Notes under the pieces: model-generated
What the model was told of the DNA's origin: nothing
The model's database searches: none
What the model saw: the letters and a program-made list of their open reading frames with translations, nothing else
Source of the DNA: Hippopus hippopus
Lineage: Eukaryota > Mollusca > Bivalvia > Cardiida > Cardiidae
Assembly: GCA_946811185.2 (NCBI GenBank)
Contig: OX328113.1
Span: forward strand, 4,712,001 to 4,776,000
Length of the DNA: 64,000 nt
Reading direction: 5' to 3'
Shown here: positions 1 through 11,519 of the stretch, piece after piece
How the letters are laid out: the number at the start of each line of letters is the position of its first letter
How positions within the stretch are numbered: the stretch's first letter is position 1
Translations under genes and position numbers: made by a program

Positions 1-185
1 TTGTTTACATAGTCAACGCGGATTTCAACATTATTTCATTCATATTGCAGCGGCCAGTGCACCCATACACCATGCTCTTCTGGAGTATTTTTTTACCTGT
101 ATACCTACTTCGCACAATATTCTTCCGAAACCACTGGCTGTTTTCCCACATAACTATCTTTGAGACATGGTCGTAAACAAATTTG
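1..185 (-). repeat. SINE-B fragment
   Basis: Body of the SINE-B family in reverse orientation, without the tRNA-like head. It shares the order 'TTTCAACATTATTTCA', 'CCAGTGCAC', 'CCATGCT' and 'CTGGAGT' with the copies near 29.9 kb and 63.5 kb. Confidence 0.6.
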
Positions 186-374
186 ACTGTCTGGTAAAGG
201 GTTGGCTCATTACCTTCTGAATTTTTTTTGGAGACCGCCCACCAAAGCTAACATACGACAATCTTGTTTACTGTAAAAACCTTCTAACTTCATAAAATGT
301 AATTCCAAGGTATCAGTGCCACCATATTACGTGATTTTAAGTCTAATTTTAACCATAGTCAGTTTTTGTGAAAC

Positions 375-895
375 GTGTCTAAATATAGAGGATATTTGTT
401 TTTTACGGTGAGAGATCGAATTTATTTCATCTCGTGAACATCTTCGGTAATATTTTCACTCGTGGCTGCGCCACGAGTGAAAATATTATCGATGATGTTC
501 ACTCGGTGAAATAAATTTCGATCTTTCACCGAAAAAAAAAACCCAATATTCTATTTATTTCATGCTTTTAACCCTGGGGGGGGGGGACTTAATCAAAATC
601 CAGTACAGTTCTTTTCGGTTATTCCCCGGGTTCCCCATGGCGTACCCCCTCCGCATAGCAACGCATTACAATATTACGTCAAGCGCGAGAAATGTAAGGT
701 AAATTACGTCATATTTCCATCTGGTTGTGATGCCTAACTAGTGCGCGGGAACAACTGTTTCCGCCTTCAATTGAAGAGTTAGAATATAGAAATCGGTATT
801 TTCACTGGTCGTAACCATGAAATATCGAAAAATATTTTCACCGATATTTCTCGATAACCTACTGGAAAGCATGAAATAAAAAGAGGATATTCATA
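375..895 (+). repeat. Foldback element with 'ACTCGTGG' apical hairpin
   Basis: Bases 410-540 form a long imperfect palindrome around CACTCGTGGCTGCGCCACGA, with arms reading TTTATTTCATCTCGTGAACA and its complement. The outer ends resemble each other (GAGGATATTTG and AGAGGATATTCA). A second copy lies inverted at about 15.26-15.66 kb, and both carry the same unique interior, so this is a mobile family. No coding capacity is seen. Confidence 0.6.
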
Positions 896-899
896 GAAA

Positions 900-1150
900 A
901 TTTCATTGCTTGAATTACAAGTTGAATATAACTAGCAAAAAAAGGTATCAATACGCAATAATAATTCATGCATGAGTTAGGGATGTTCTCCGCAGTGTTG
1001 AACGATTGCGACACAAAAGGGAACCAAACATGCTGTAATACTAGTTGCTTGTTCCCTGTTTTCTTTGATTTTATTCTGGCTTCACCGAGAGATGCTACAG
1101 TTAATCAAATAGTACATCGATTAACTCTTTCTTTACTGTTGACGACACCA
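900..1150. other. No recognisable feature
   Basis: A short open frame is present but lacks composition, motifs or splice context that would support a gene. Confidence 0.4.
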
Positions 1151-1160
1151 GAAGCTTTTA

Positions 1161-1227
1161 TGGACAGTGAAGATCAAGATCAGACTGCACAGAACGTGCA
1201 GTCTGATCTCTGATCTACACTGTCCAA
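1161..1227. repeat. GATC-hairpin copy
   Basis: Near-palindrome with TGGACAGTG and CACTGTCCA ends and a core pairing AGATCAGACTGCAC with GTGCAGTCTGATCT. It is one of six related hairpins in the window. Confidence 0.65.
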
Positions 1228-1605
1228 GCACACTAGATCTACTTTTTTTTTTATTTCAGATTAAGGTCAAACTGTCTCTTCATTTTGCAGTGGAACTTTA
1301 TTTATAGCCAATGAAAAAGTGTAAATTATTTGATCGGTAGTGAAAGAATTAATGCCGGTGTTACTGTTGACATTTTTTTGTGACTGACAAACTGAAAAGC
1401 AGTTCAAGAAAATGAAAAATGAATGGAAAAAAAAAAATACTTTTCGAAAAAACCTAAATAACATTGTAGGGAAAGTATCTATTGAATTTCACAATGCGGG
1501 GATAGAAGAAGTTGCTTTTATAAAGTCCTTGCTACTTCTGTTTCAGTGTTTATGAATAAAAACTCTACGACGGGGATCTGAAAAGTAGTATTTGGGCGAA
1601 AATAT

Positions 1606-1850
1606 AATTGAGCCGTGCTCTGATAAAAGGGGTTTCGTGCATGTCCGTGATGTAGTATTATTGATCCATAAAATCCAGTTTGTCTAACAACCAAATGAAT
1701 CATGAGGTACACTGGTCCGTTGACATGCAGAAAATAAAGTGACCAATAGCAAAAAGTTTCGGCTCAGGTCAGCCTGCGCGGACTGCGCAGGCTGACCTGA
1801 GTCGATACTTTTTGCAGATGCATTAAGCCCTCTTGTCGCAAAACATAGCA
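1606..1850 (-). mobile_element. CAGCC-MITE
   Basis: Starts with GAGCCGTGCTCTG and carries the hairpin GGTCAGCCTGCGCGGACTGC with its complement, followed by GATACTTTTTGCAGATGCAT. The right end is diverged. Confidence 0.7.
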
Positions 1851-1859
1851 CATATTTAT

Positions 1860-2335
1860 TGGATTTGATTTCAAATATTACAGTATAGTATAATTATCTG
1901 AACACGTAAAGCATATAGGAGAAACTACCATACAATCAATCTGGAATTTTATAATTTTTCATTGAACAGATTTTATCATATTATTAACCATTTTAGGTAG
2001 TAGACCCTTAACGCTTCTAGTGCAACATGGAATAAAATTTCTTGTTAGTTGATAAATAAGGATTTATACTGATATAATACTTTTGCACATTTTTAACCGA
2101 CCAGAAATTCCTTTGATGTCTATCTTGAAATTATTTGTTGATACTTTTGTTACTTTCCTGAGAAGGGAGGTAATTATTATCTCCCTTCGTATTGAGAATA
2201 TAGTGGTTTTAGATTTATAAATAATAATTCTAAGAAGGAAAGAAATGAAAAAGTGGCTCGGTTAAAGTAGTACAATAATAATCATTTTTAATCATAGCAA
2301 ATTTTGTAAGATTATATTATAGTGGAAATAGCTGT
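1860..2335. other. AT-rich DNA, nothing recognised
   Basis: AT-rich stretch with no coding signal and no match to the repeat families seen elsewhere in the window. Confidence 0.4.
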
Positions 2336-2339
2336 TTTC

Positions 2340-3470
2340 CATTACGGGTCTACTATCTCAACACACAATCCCGAGTTTGAACGACAAACGAGGAAGAAAT
2401 TTTTTGAAAACCATTGAAGGAAAAACTGAAAATACTGGTTACTAGCATTTTCTTCTTTTTCAACAATGTTTTCTTCTCTATCAAGGACAATTTTAACCCT
2501 TTGCCACACAATTCCGAGGGTTAACGACCCTGAGAAAGAAACCTTTTGAAAAATATTGAAGGAAAAGCTAAGAATACTGGTAACCAGCATTTTCTCCTTT
2601 TCCCACAATGTTTTCTACCCTAACTAAAACAAATTTCCTCATTTGAGCCATATGTAAATGGTCGTCTGCAAATGCTTTCAATTTTTACAGGTCTACATTA
2701 TGGTCATTTGGTAAAGAATTAAAGCGTATTTGGTGTATTAAAGCATATACATGTATACTTTCATTTCGTGCATAGAACGTCAAAGACAGAAATCAAATAA
2801 ATAATTTAATCTGTGGTCTGCAAATCTATTCAGGTTGGATAAGTCTAAGATTTTGTCGTTTGGTGAAGAGTTAACCCTCTGCCACACAATCCCGATGTTT
2901 AACGACCCTGAGAAAGAAGTGTTTTGAAAACATTGTTGGAAAAGGAATAGATGCTTGTTACCAGCATTTTCTCCTTTTTCAACAATGTTTTCTACTCTAT
3001 CACAGACAACTTCGATCATATGAGCCACATCTTAATTGTCGACAGCAAATGCTTTGAATTTTTTACAGGTATACATTATGGTCGTATGGTAAGAGAGTTA
3101 TAGCATGTTTGGTATATTAAAGCATATATACCTTCATTTCGTGCAAAGAGCGTAAAAGACAGAAATCAAATAAATAATTTAATTTGTCGTCTGCAAATCT
3201 ATTCAAGTTAGACAAGTCTAAGATTTTGTCGTTTGGTGAAGAGTTAAACCTTTGCCACGCAATTCCGAGGGTTAACGACCCTGAGAAAGAAGCGTTTTGA
3301 AAACATTGTTGGAAAAAGGAGAAAATGCTGGTAACCAGCATTTTCTCCTTTTCCCACAATGTTTTCTACCCTATCGAAAACAAATTTCCTCATTTGAGCC
3401 ATATTTGAATTGTCGTGTGCAAATACTTTCAATTTGTGCAAGTATAAAACAGTGTCGTTTGGTGAAGAGT
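2340..3470 (-). repeat. Tandem array of TTAA-MITE plus flank, about 372 bp period
   Basis: The motif ACGACCCTGAGAAAGAA recurs at about 2528, 2901 and 3276, so MITE and adjoining sequence repeat every 372-376 bases. The non-MITE spacer (CTTTCATTTCGTGCA, then AAAGACAGAAATCAAATAAA) is also duplicated at about 2760 and 3133. Local duplication made the array, not independent insertion. Each unit keeps a palindrome near ATGCTGGTAACCAGCAT, with different amounts of decay. Confidence 0.7.
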
Positions 3471-3594
3471 TAAATTGATAACCTGCCTACGTCAGAGATA
3501 GGATACCATACAAAGGTTTATCTCCAACATTTTGACCTTAAAGATACGTATTACATTCGTGCCATGCACTGACAAAACGGGGTTTCAAATCAAA

Positions 3595-4260
3595 AACCGA
3601 ACGACAAAGTTTTAGACTTGTCCAAATTCAAAGCATTTGCAGACGACAAAATAAATGCCGATAAAGTGATGGATTTTGCTTCTGAAAATATAGAGAAAAC
3701 ATTGTGGGAAAAGGAGAAAATGCTGGTTACCAGCATTTTCTCCTCTTCCCACTATGTTTTCAAAAGGCATATCTTTCTTAGGGTCGATAAAATACAGGTT
3801 AGTCGATAAAATACGTGTTTCTTTGGCAAAAGGTTTACTGTTTAATCACACGATAAAATTGTAGACCGGTTCACACTGAACACATTTGCAGACTAAAATG
3901 TCTGTTTTAGATATTTCTAAAATGATCGGATATGTTTTCACAAGGACAGAAAACATTGTGAGAATGGGAGAAAATGCTGGATACTAGCCTTTTCTCCTTT
4001 TCCAACAATGTTTTTAAGAAGTCTTCGCCTTCAAGATCGTTAAAACAGACAAAATTGTTTGGAAGAGGTTCAAGTCAACACACTTCCTGTCTTTGTTTTT
4101 CGCTAAAACGATGGTATATGTCATTGAAAGAATAGGAAACATCGTGGAAAAAGAAGAAACTGCTGGGTACCAGCATTTTCTCCTTTTCCCACAATGTTTC
4201 CAAAAGCCTTCTTTACAGTCGTTAAAAGATGAAAAAGTTTAGTAGAGGGTAAAGTCCACA
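3595..4260 (+). repeat. Three diverged TTAA-MITE copies
   Basis: Palindromes are visible near 3704-3768, 3950-4015 and 4140-4202. The first is nearly intact; the others have mismatched arms and eroded ends. Confidence 0.6.
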
Positions 4261-4409
4261 CACTTCCTGTTTTTGTATTCATTGAGACTTTTTTCTACGA
4301 TAAGCGAATCTTTAGGGGGTCAAAGTTTTGCTGATAAATGGGCTTTCTGAGAGTCCTCAAATCTCTTGGCTAAACCCGTCACCCCTTCCTTAGCCCCTGC
4401 TAGAAAAGC

Positions 4410-4680
4410 ACGGGTAGGTCAGTGGTCAGCGTATCGGACTCTTGACGTGGTGGTTGTGTATTCGATACCCGCTTGAGGCAAACTTTCTTTCTGGCGATTT
4501 TTCACCTCATACCGCTGGTGCATGAGAGAAATTAGTCAGTGACTTAGAAAGAAAGTTGCGTCTGTACTGCCGTAAGAGAGGCATGAAACACATGCCTAGG
4601 TACACTGACTACCGTAATATGAACTTAGCTGTCAAAGCGGCGTTAAACTCCAGTTCAATCAATCAACCTGCTAAAGAAGT
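4410..4680 (+). repeat. SINE-A
   Basis: tRNA-like head with GTCAGTGGTCAGCGTATC (A-box-like) and TATTCGATACCC (B-box-like). The shared body follows (TTTCTGGCGATTTTTCACCT) and it ends near GGCGTTAAACTCCAG and AATCAATCAA. It is probably a Pol III SINE, not a tRNA gene, because the body is shared by six copies. Confidence 0.7.
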
Positions 4681-5171
4681 CAATAACACTTGGGCAAAGC
4701 TTCCAACCCATCAAAACCGGATATCCGGCGCAGTAAACCGTTTTTTTCTGCGCATGTCACTTTGACCGCAATAATAACACAGTCTATACTTTACTGGCAA
4801 ACTCCTATAATATACAAGCAAAGGTTTTCTCTGTGAAACAAAAATGTCTCATTTCAGTGCATCGCAGACCATCAGTCTTCGAAAAGACTTTGGCTATCCT
4901 GAGAATATAGAATAAATAAATAAAGATTATGTTTTGTTAAATTATATAGAAATGAAAATGTGTTGTAAATTGTCCAGGTAAGAGGCGAACCTGCGAAAAG
5001 TACTGGTAAAGAAAACTTCAGGTAAGTATAGATAGGTTAACTGGCCGCCGCGATAGAAATGAAATATTTGTTGAAAACGGCTTAAAACACCATTCAAAGA
5101 AACCAATACGGGCCCTCGTTTCTGATGTATTTTCAAGAATGAAAGGAAATGCGTCTATATTTAGGAAAAAG

Positions 5172-5210
5172 GACGCCCCCCCCCCCCCCCCCCCCAACAC
5201 ACACACAAAA
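5172..5210. repeat. Poly-C followed by (AC)n
   Basis: A cytosine run of about 18 bases is followed by CAACACACACAC. The open frames crossing it are low-complexity artefacts. Confidence 0.9.
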
Positions 5211-5497
5211 TCGAACATAGAAAAAGTCAGTTATACATTTTCTAAAAATACACTAACTTTGCTTAAAAGATCAGTTTACTTTGTAAATGTAAACCCCTTC
5301 AGCTTTCCTTTTTTCGTCTTCTTCACCTTTTTGAAGAAACATAGTTGCAGAAGATGGAATTGCGATTATAAGCAATTCTTCTTTTGCAATGATGTTTTTG
5401 TGTATTAATGGATTTCGATTTAATTCATAACGGTTATTAAGCATCTTTAAAAAAGGGCATTTCCAGAGTCGTCTGCTTTAAAATTTGTCTCAGAGTC

Positions 5498-5955
5498 AAA
5501 CCCTTTACAAAACAATCCCGTGTTTTTACGACCCTGAGGAAGAGGGCTTTTGAAAAAAATTGTGGGGAAAAAATGAGAGAAAAAAAATGGTAACCAACAT
5601 TTTCTCCTTTTTCCCGACACAACGTTTCTATCCTGTCCAAGACAAATCTTATCATTTGACCCTCCTTAAAATTGTCGTCTGCATTTCCTCTCAAGTTGGA
5701 CAAATCTAAAATTTTGCCGCACGAGAAAGAGTTAACAGTTTAGAAAAGAACCCCGTGTGGTAACGACCCTGAGGAGGAAGGCTTTTGAAAACGTTGTGGG
5801 GGGAAAAAGGAAAAAATGCTGGTAACCAGAATTTTCTCCTTTTTTCCCACAATGCTTTCTACAGGTTAAGCCAGTCACAAACCTTTAATATAGCGTCTGC
5901 AAATGCTCTCGATTTGGACAAGTCTAAAATTTTGTAGTCCGGTATAGAGGAAAGA
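5498..5955 (-). mobile_element. Two adjacent TTAA-MITEs
   Basis: Two reverse-oriented copies meet at a single TTAA at 5732-5735. Both palindromes have lost arm symmetry through indels in the A and G runs. Confidence 0.65.
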
Positions 5956-6299
5956 GGTTATATGTAAAAAAGATCAATTTACTATATTTAAAGCAGTTAT
6001 ACAAACTTTAGCTATTATATCAACGATTATCAAACCTTATTCTTTGAGTTTGCAATTTGAGTCCTGCGTACCGCAGTAGATCGTTTTTAAATGGCTGCGA
6101 TGTGTCAAGTGTGGTCTGTAAAAGATTCATTCGCGGGCAGGAAAATTAACCTGAAAACTAGAACAAAAGTTACCAACCTAGATTCTAGTTTTACAATTCT
6201 TTTTTTCTTTTATCAACTGAAACTTTGACGATTTCGCTGTAACACATTGTCAGACTCAGAATGATATTCATTCTGTTAATTGGTATGACTTAAGGATTA

Positions 6300-6630
6300 C
6301 GACCTCTAACTCTACGGTAAATATCGTGTAACATCAACGTTTTCGTAAAGGCTATTCGGCCAATCTCGGCAGCTTCCGTCTCTTAATATGAGAGTTAGGG
6401 GCCGTAGACTCACTAACTCTACGGTACATATCGTGTAACATCAACGTTTTCGTAAAGGTTATTCGGCCAATCTCGGCAGCTTCCGTCTCTTAATATGAGA
6501 GTTTGGGGCCGTAGACTCACTAACTCTACGGTAAATATCGTGTAACATCAACATTTTCGTAAGGGCTATTCGGCCAATCTCGGCAGCTTCTGTCTTTTAG
6601 TATGAGAGTTAGGGGCCGTAGACCTTAAAT
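6300..6630 (+). repeat. 107-bp tandem repeat element, three units
   Basis: TAACTCTACGGTA recurs at 6307, 6414 and 6521, an exact 107-base spacing. Units contain ATCGTGTAACATCAACGTTT and ATTCGGCCAATCTCGGCAGC. The outer ends are inverted relatives (AAGGATTACGACC and GGCCGTAGACCTT). A two-unit inverted relative lies at 43.4 kb. Confidence 0.8.
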
Positions 6631-6732
6631 TTGCTTGCATTTTGACCCCCTAATTATGTACTTTCGGCCGGTATCGGGTCTTTAAGATAAAAGTCTTTTT
6701 TTAGCCGTCGTCACGGACGTCGAATTTATATG

Positions 6733-6995
6733 AGCCATGCTCTTTGAAGAGGACGCTTAATGCATCTGCAAAATGTATCGATCCAGATCAGCCTGCGCAG
6801 TCCTTGCAGGCAGACCTGAGTCGAAACCTTTTGCTATTTTCAATTGTCTGCATGTACAAGGACCATTCTACCTCCATATTCAGTCAATTGATTTCTTAAA
6901 TAGATTTTATGGATCCCGTATTGTGTGATGACTAGCCGCAGTTGGTGTAATGCATTACAGAGTTGCACTAAGTGCTCTTTTGTCGGAGCTTGGCA
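6733..6995 (+). mobile_element. CAGCC-MITE
   Basis: Reads from GAGCCATGCTCTTTG through ATCAGCCTGCGCAGTCC to GCTCTTTTGTCGGAGCTTGG. The ends and hairpin have drifted. Confidence 0.65.
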
Positions 6996-7045
6996 AATAT
7001 ATCAGGCGAAATATTTGAAGGGGCTAATTATGACGAAGAAACGTT

Positions 7046-7275
7046 TTAACTCTTTACCAGACGATAAAATATTGGATTTGTCCAAATTCAATGCATTTGC
7101 AGACGACAAATAAAACCGACTGAAATTATATAATGTGTCTTTCAACGGATAGAAAACATTGTTGCAAAAGGAGAAAATGCAGGTTACCAGCATTTTCTCC
7201 TTTTGCAACAATGTTTTTCTGAAAGCCCTTTTGACCAGGATCGTTAAAACACGGAATTGCGTGGTACAAAGTTAA
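7046..7275 (+). mobile_element. TTAA-MITE, complete
   Basis: TTAA at both ends (7046-7049 and 7272-7275), start CTCTTTACCAGACGA, central palindrome at about 7146-7210. One palindrome arm pair has TTGCAAAAGG in place of TGGGAAAAGG, and the change is matched on the opposite arm. Confidence 0.8.
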
Positions 7276-7496
7276 ACCCGTCACCAAACAATCCCGCGTT
7301 TCAGCGACCTGAGAAAAAAAAAAGGTCTTTGAAAACAGCGTGTAAAAAGGAGAAATAGCTGGTAACCAGCATTTTCTCCTTTTACCACAATCTTTTCTAC
7401 CTTTCAAGAAACAAATTTCATTTCTTGAGTCGTCTTTATTTTGTCGTCTGCAAATGCTTTCAATTTTGACAAGTCTAAAAATTGGACGTTCGTTAA
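7272..7496 (-). mobile_element. TTAA-MITE sharing a TTAA with its neighbour
   Basis: Reverse-oriented copy between TTAA at 7272-7275 and 7493-7496. The palindrome around AGCTGGTAACCAGC has one degraded outer arm. Confidence 0.75.
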
Positions 7497-7599
7497 CTCT
7501 ATCATTTCTGAATAAATAAATTGCATTTTCTCAAAGGCTACAAATACAGGTCCGCTGCAAGATCAAGAGACAGTTCGGTCATAGTCTATAATAAAGCAG

Positions 7600-7666
7600 T
7601 GGACAGTGTAGGTCAGAGATCAGACTGCACGTTCTGCGCAGTCTGGTCTTGATCTACACTGTCCAC
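7600..7666. repeat. GATC-hairpin copy
   Basis: GTGGACAGTGTAGG and CTACACTGTCCAC flank a core pairing GATCAGACTGCAC with GCGCAGTCTGGTC. Confidence 0.65.
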
Positions 7667-7689
7667 AAAAGCTTCTGGTATCTTCAATG

Positions 7690-8155
7690 GTATGGAAAGA
7701 ATTAAACAGTTAATCGATAGTGCAGAATGGATTTGTTCACGCTAACTTGACATTTTTCACAAGTTGTGACAAAATTGAGGAAGTTAATCTGTGTAACGTT
7801 ATACGGAGTAGAGTTCTTTTTCCGCGTTGTTTATGATACAAATCGAGTGACAAGGGGTTAAAAGGAATACTGTAAATCATTGATGGATTTTTTTTTTTTT
7901 TTTCTAAGGTTTACAAATAGGAATTTTTTTTTATTAAATGAAAAAAGAAGCATTTTTTTCTCTAGGGTACTGGGCAAGAAAAAAGATTTATAATTTTGTA
8001 AAAAACCCTTTCAGCGCATGAAAATACAATTTATTTATGAAAACTTGCTTATTTCATACAAGGAAGATTAAAAAAAAAAAACACACACACACACGTAACA
8101 GGAATACTTGCCAGCCAAAATGGAATTTCAGCAAACATGTCAGGTAATTTTGTTT
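7690..8155. other. AT-rich DNA with T and CA runs, no gene seen
   Basis: Contains a T run of about 20 bases near 7890 and a short (CA)n near 8083. Nothing coding is recognised. Confidence 0.4.
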
Positions 8156-8159
8156 GTCT

Positions 8160-8366
8160 CTTTCTTTGAATGGTATTTAAGACAGGTTTCAACATAATTT
8201 CAGTTAAAACTCGACGACCAGTGCGTCTATCCAAGCTTTCCTGGAGTTTCTTTTACCAGTACTTCACAGAATATCATTCCCAAGCCAATGGCTACTTTTC
8301 CACGTAATCATCGTCGAAATTATGATCAGCGACGAGACAAGAATAAAACCTGTTGCATTGACTATA
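8160..8366 (-). repeat. SINE-B, body half, split by a LINE
   Basis: Body of a reverse-oriented SINE-B (CCAGTACTTCACAGAATATC, then CCAAGCCAATGGCT). It stops at ACTATA (8361-8366) where the LINE begins. The head resumes at 9987 after the same ACTATA, so the two halves were one SINE. Confidence 0.75.
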
Positions 8367-9986
8367 AAAAAAATGTACAAATCGTTTATTGGTGGTAAGT
8401 GTTTAAGAATTATCAAGGATATGTATTCGCATGTAAAAGCACGAGTAAAGTATGTTGGTAATTTTTCAGATACGTTCGAAATAAAGCAAGGGGAGGTAAT
8501 TTCGCCTATGTTGTGGGCACTTTTCGTTGAAGATCTTGAAATGTACTTACAAAATAATGTTGATTCGGGAATAGGTCTAAATGAAATTATAATAATCTTA
8601 CTTTTATTTGCCGACGATATAGTAATTTTTGAAAACTCTCCCGTGGACATGCAAAACAGCCTAAATAAGTTATACGATTATTGTCAAAAATGGAGTTTAG
8701 AGGTAAATACAGATAAGACAAAAGTTATGGTATTTAGAAAAAAAAGGTAAACTATTACCACATGAACAATTTTATTATAATGGTATTCGGCTTGAAAATA
8801 TTGATCATTTTAATTACCTAGGAACTTTTTCTTCTTATACAGGTAACTTTCAGCACAAGCATGAACAGCTTATTGGAAAATCTTTAAAATCCTTAAATGT
8901 TTTGCTAATAAATGGTCGGAAGTATAATTTAAAACCAAAGTTATTATGTGAACTATTTGATTCATTTGTAGGATCTATTCTCAATTACGGAGCTGAAATT
9001 TTTGGACTTTCTAAGTCTAAGGAAATAGGATACATCTAAAATTCTGTAAAAGTATTTAGAATGTTAGAAAAAGTAGGTGTAATGCTGCGGTATATGTAGA
9101 ACTTGGAAGATATCCATTATATATAGCAAGATATGTAAAAATATTGAAATATTGGTTGAAACTGACGAACACAGAAAATATTACTTAGAAATGTGTATGG
9201 CTGTGCTTATAAACAATATATAGAAGGTAGAAAAAATTGGGTATCTGGTATAAAAAGGATGTTGACGGAAAGCGGGTTTTCCTTTGTTTGGGAAGATCCT
9301 CTTTACGTGAACCAAAAAGAATTTGTTTTAATCTTTAAGCAAAGGCTAATAGATAATTTCATTCAAGGTTGCTTTGCCACAATATCAACATCCCCTTCTT
9401 TACATTTGTACAAGCATATGAAAGAAAACTGTAGTTATGAAACATACTTAGATATCTTGCCATCTAGTCTTAGCACGTTAATTTTTAAGTTAAGAACTTC
9501 ATCTCATTCACTTCGTATACAAACTGGTAGGTTCGGTCCAAACAGAATTCTTAGAAACGAACGGATCTGTCTTATATGTAACTCTGGCGACATTGAGGAC
9601 GAATTCCATTTAATCTTGAAGTGTCCATTTTATCATTCCTTGCGAAAAAAAATATATAAAAGAGTATTTTTATAAAAATCCAAGTACCTTTAAACTATCA
9701 AATCTTCTTTATTCGAATAACAAAAGTGAATTATTTAACCTTGCATCTTACGCAAAACAAGCATTTATAGAAAGAATGTATTATTGTCATTTGATTAATA
9801 ACTCATAAAGTTCATTCTAAAGACTGTATACAGTATTAAATTATAGAAATTAGTTAGGTTTATTAAGAAAATTGTCGGTGTTCATCTTTTTTGAGGTAGA
9901 TTTTTGATTTATTTGCATTATAATGTTTGTTTATGTATTATGACTATGTACATGCGTACGTGTCTGAATAAAATATCTATCTATCT
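8367..9986 (+). mobile_element. 5'-truncated non-LTR retrotransposon (LINE)
   Basis: Roughly 1.6 kb, flanked by the hexamer ACTATA at 8361-8366 and 9987-9992 (probable target-site duplication). It begins inside the reverse transcriptase domain, so the endonuclease and upstream part are missing. It ends with AATAAAATATCTATCTATCT, a short tetranucleotide tail typical of many LINE 3' ends. Clade not assigned. Confidence 0.8.
8382..9675 (+). pseudogene. LINE reverse transcriptase ORF, truncated and frameshifted
   Basis: The first segment (to 8750) carries the RT signature QGEVISPMLWALF and the catalytic box LLFADDIVI, followed by the thumb-side motif VNTDKTKVMVF. Reading continues in another frame from about 8748 (PHEQFYYNGI, then NYLGTFSSYTG) to a stop near 9038. 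A third segment, 9193-9675, holds the C-terminal Cys/His motif: CLIC, then H and C in EFHLILKCPFYHSL, as in C-terminal zinc knuckles of many LINEs. At least two frame breaks and the missing N-terminus show it is dead. Confidence 0.85.
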
Positions 9987-10110
9987 ACTATAATCAATAC
10001 TCGGAAAGAAATTGGCCGAGTTAGGGGACTCGAACTAACGAGCCCCCCCCCCCCCCCCCCAAGTCCGTCTTAGGCCCTGTACGTTACCGACTGAGCAACT
10101 GGTCAGGTGA
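9987..10110 (-). repeat. SINE-B, tRNA-like head half
   Basis: Continues the SINE interrupted at 8366. It contains GAAAGAAATTGGCCGAG and, on the reverse strand, a tRNA-like promoter region ending in AGTTCGAGTCC. An internal C run of about 18 bases has expanded inside the head. Confidence 0.75.
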
Positions 10111-10226
10111 TTTTGGTAAGTTTATAACACATAGCGAAACCTAGTTTGTTTTAATTTAAAGAGGAACAAGAAAATTTTTTGAGGTTGGTTATTGCTCAGG
10201 GAAGATTTAAAGGCGTTGGGTTATTA

Positions 10227-10943
10227 ACTGTTTTCCACACAGTCACGAATTTTAAAGATATTGAAGAAAAAGCATTTTTAAAACATTGTGGTAAAAGGGA
10301 AAAATGCTGGTGACCAGCATTTTCTCCTGCTCCCACAACGTTTTGTAGCCTTTGAAAAGAGAATGTTTTTTTTTTTAGTCACGTTTTTCTTGTCGCCTGC
10401 AAATGCCTTCAATTTGGACCAGCTTACAATTTTGTCGTGCAGTAAAGAATTAGTAAGAAATTTAGGCCCGGGCCCTACTTGTCACATGGAGTCTTTGGAA
10501 AGGCACACAGGGTCCTAGCCTAACAATGCACAGCAGGATTTAATGACCAAAATGAAAAACTTTTTTTCCAATATGAGAATCACATGTATGGTTTCAACTT
10601 TGTGTATGAACGTGGAAAATCAGCCATTGTGGGTAAAGGAGAAAATGCTGCTTCCCACAATATTTCAAAAGTTTTATTCTTTGGGGTCGTTAAAACTCGG
10701 GATTGCATGGTAAAAGGTTAACATTTTACTGAACCATTCCTCACTTTTACGATCCTGACAATTTCCTTTAATAACATCGAGGGGAAAAAAGGAGAACATG
10801 CCGGCCATGCATTTTCTCCTTTTAAACAATGTTTTCTAGCCTTCAAAACACAAATTTGATCATTTGAGCAACATCAAATTTATCGTCTACACATACTCTC
10901 AAAATAGACTGGACTAAAGTTTTGTCGACTTGTAAAGAGTCAA
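10227..10943 (-). repeat. Cluster of three diverged TTAA-MITEs
   Basis: One reverse copy at about 10227-10452. A piece with a shortened palindrome ends at TTAA 10718-10721. A further reverse copy follows from that TTAA to about 10943, with a degraded palindrome around CATGCCGGCCATGC. Confidence 0.6.
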
Positions 10944-11044
10944 CATGTGTTGTGACATTTCTTTCGTACCACTGCATGTTCGCTACAAAAATATCTCCAC
11001 TAATTAAGCTTTCTTGCATTATTGATATCCACTCTTCAAGCGGT

Positions 11045-11275
11045 GAGTGAACTCTTTACCAGATAACGAAAAGGTAAACAAGTCCAAATATAAAGATTTG
11101 TAGATCTAAGACAATTTACATGTGGCTCAATTGATGGAACTTGTCTTTGATAGGGTAGAAAACATTGTGGGAAAATGAGAAAATGCTGGTTACCAGCATT
11201 TTCTCTTTTTCCCACAATGTTTTTAAAATCCTTCTTCAAATGGGTCGTTAAAACTCGGCATCATAGGGTAAAGGA
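11045..11275 (+). mobile_element. TTAA-MITE
   Basis: Starts AACTCTTTACCAGATAACGA and ends GGGTAAAGGATTCAA, with a well-kept palindrome at about 11157-11222. The terminal TTAA has mutated on both sides. Confidence 0.7.
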
Positions 11276-11379
11276 TTCAAGAAGTTGACCTTTTTGATAT
11301 AAAAAGAAAGTCCAAATTTAGCAATTTTAAGATTTATTTTTATTTTTTGCCCCATAATATTTTAGAAAGTAGCGTATAG

Positions 11380-11440
11380 TGTAGATAAAAGATCAGTCAG
11401 CACGTTTTGTGCAGTGTAATCTTGATCTACACTTTCCGCA
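11380..11440. repeat. GATC-hairpin copy, diverged
   Basis: GTGTAGATAAAAGATCAG pairs with TAATCTTGATCTACAC around a GCACGTTTTGTGC apex. Confidence 0.55.
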
Positions 11441-11519
11441 AAAGGGTCGTCTGTTGTGTTTCAGTGCTCTAAGTGTCAGCTTCAAGAAGTTCACAGGACT
11501 TTTTTTTATTTGTTTTCAG

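Noticed and set aside
5139..5408. Open frame with a Pro run
   Set aside because: The Pro run is the poly-C microsatellite; no splice or homology support.
8264..8650. Reverse-strand open frame of 128 residues
   Set aside because: Antisense to the LINE reverse transcriptase, which carries the RT motifs.
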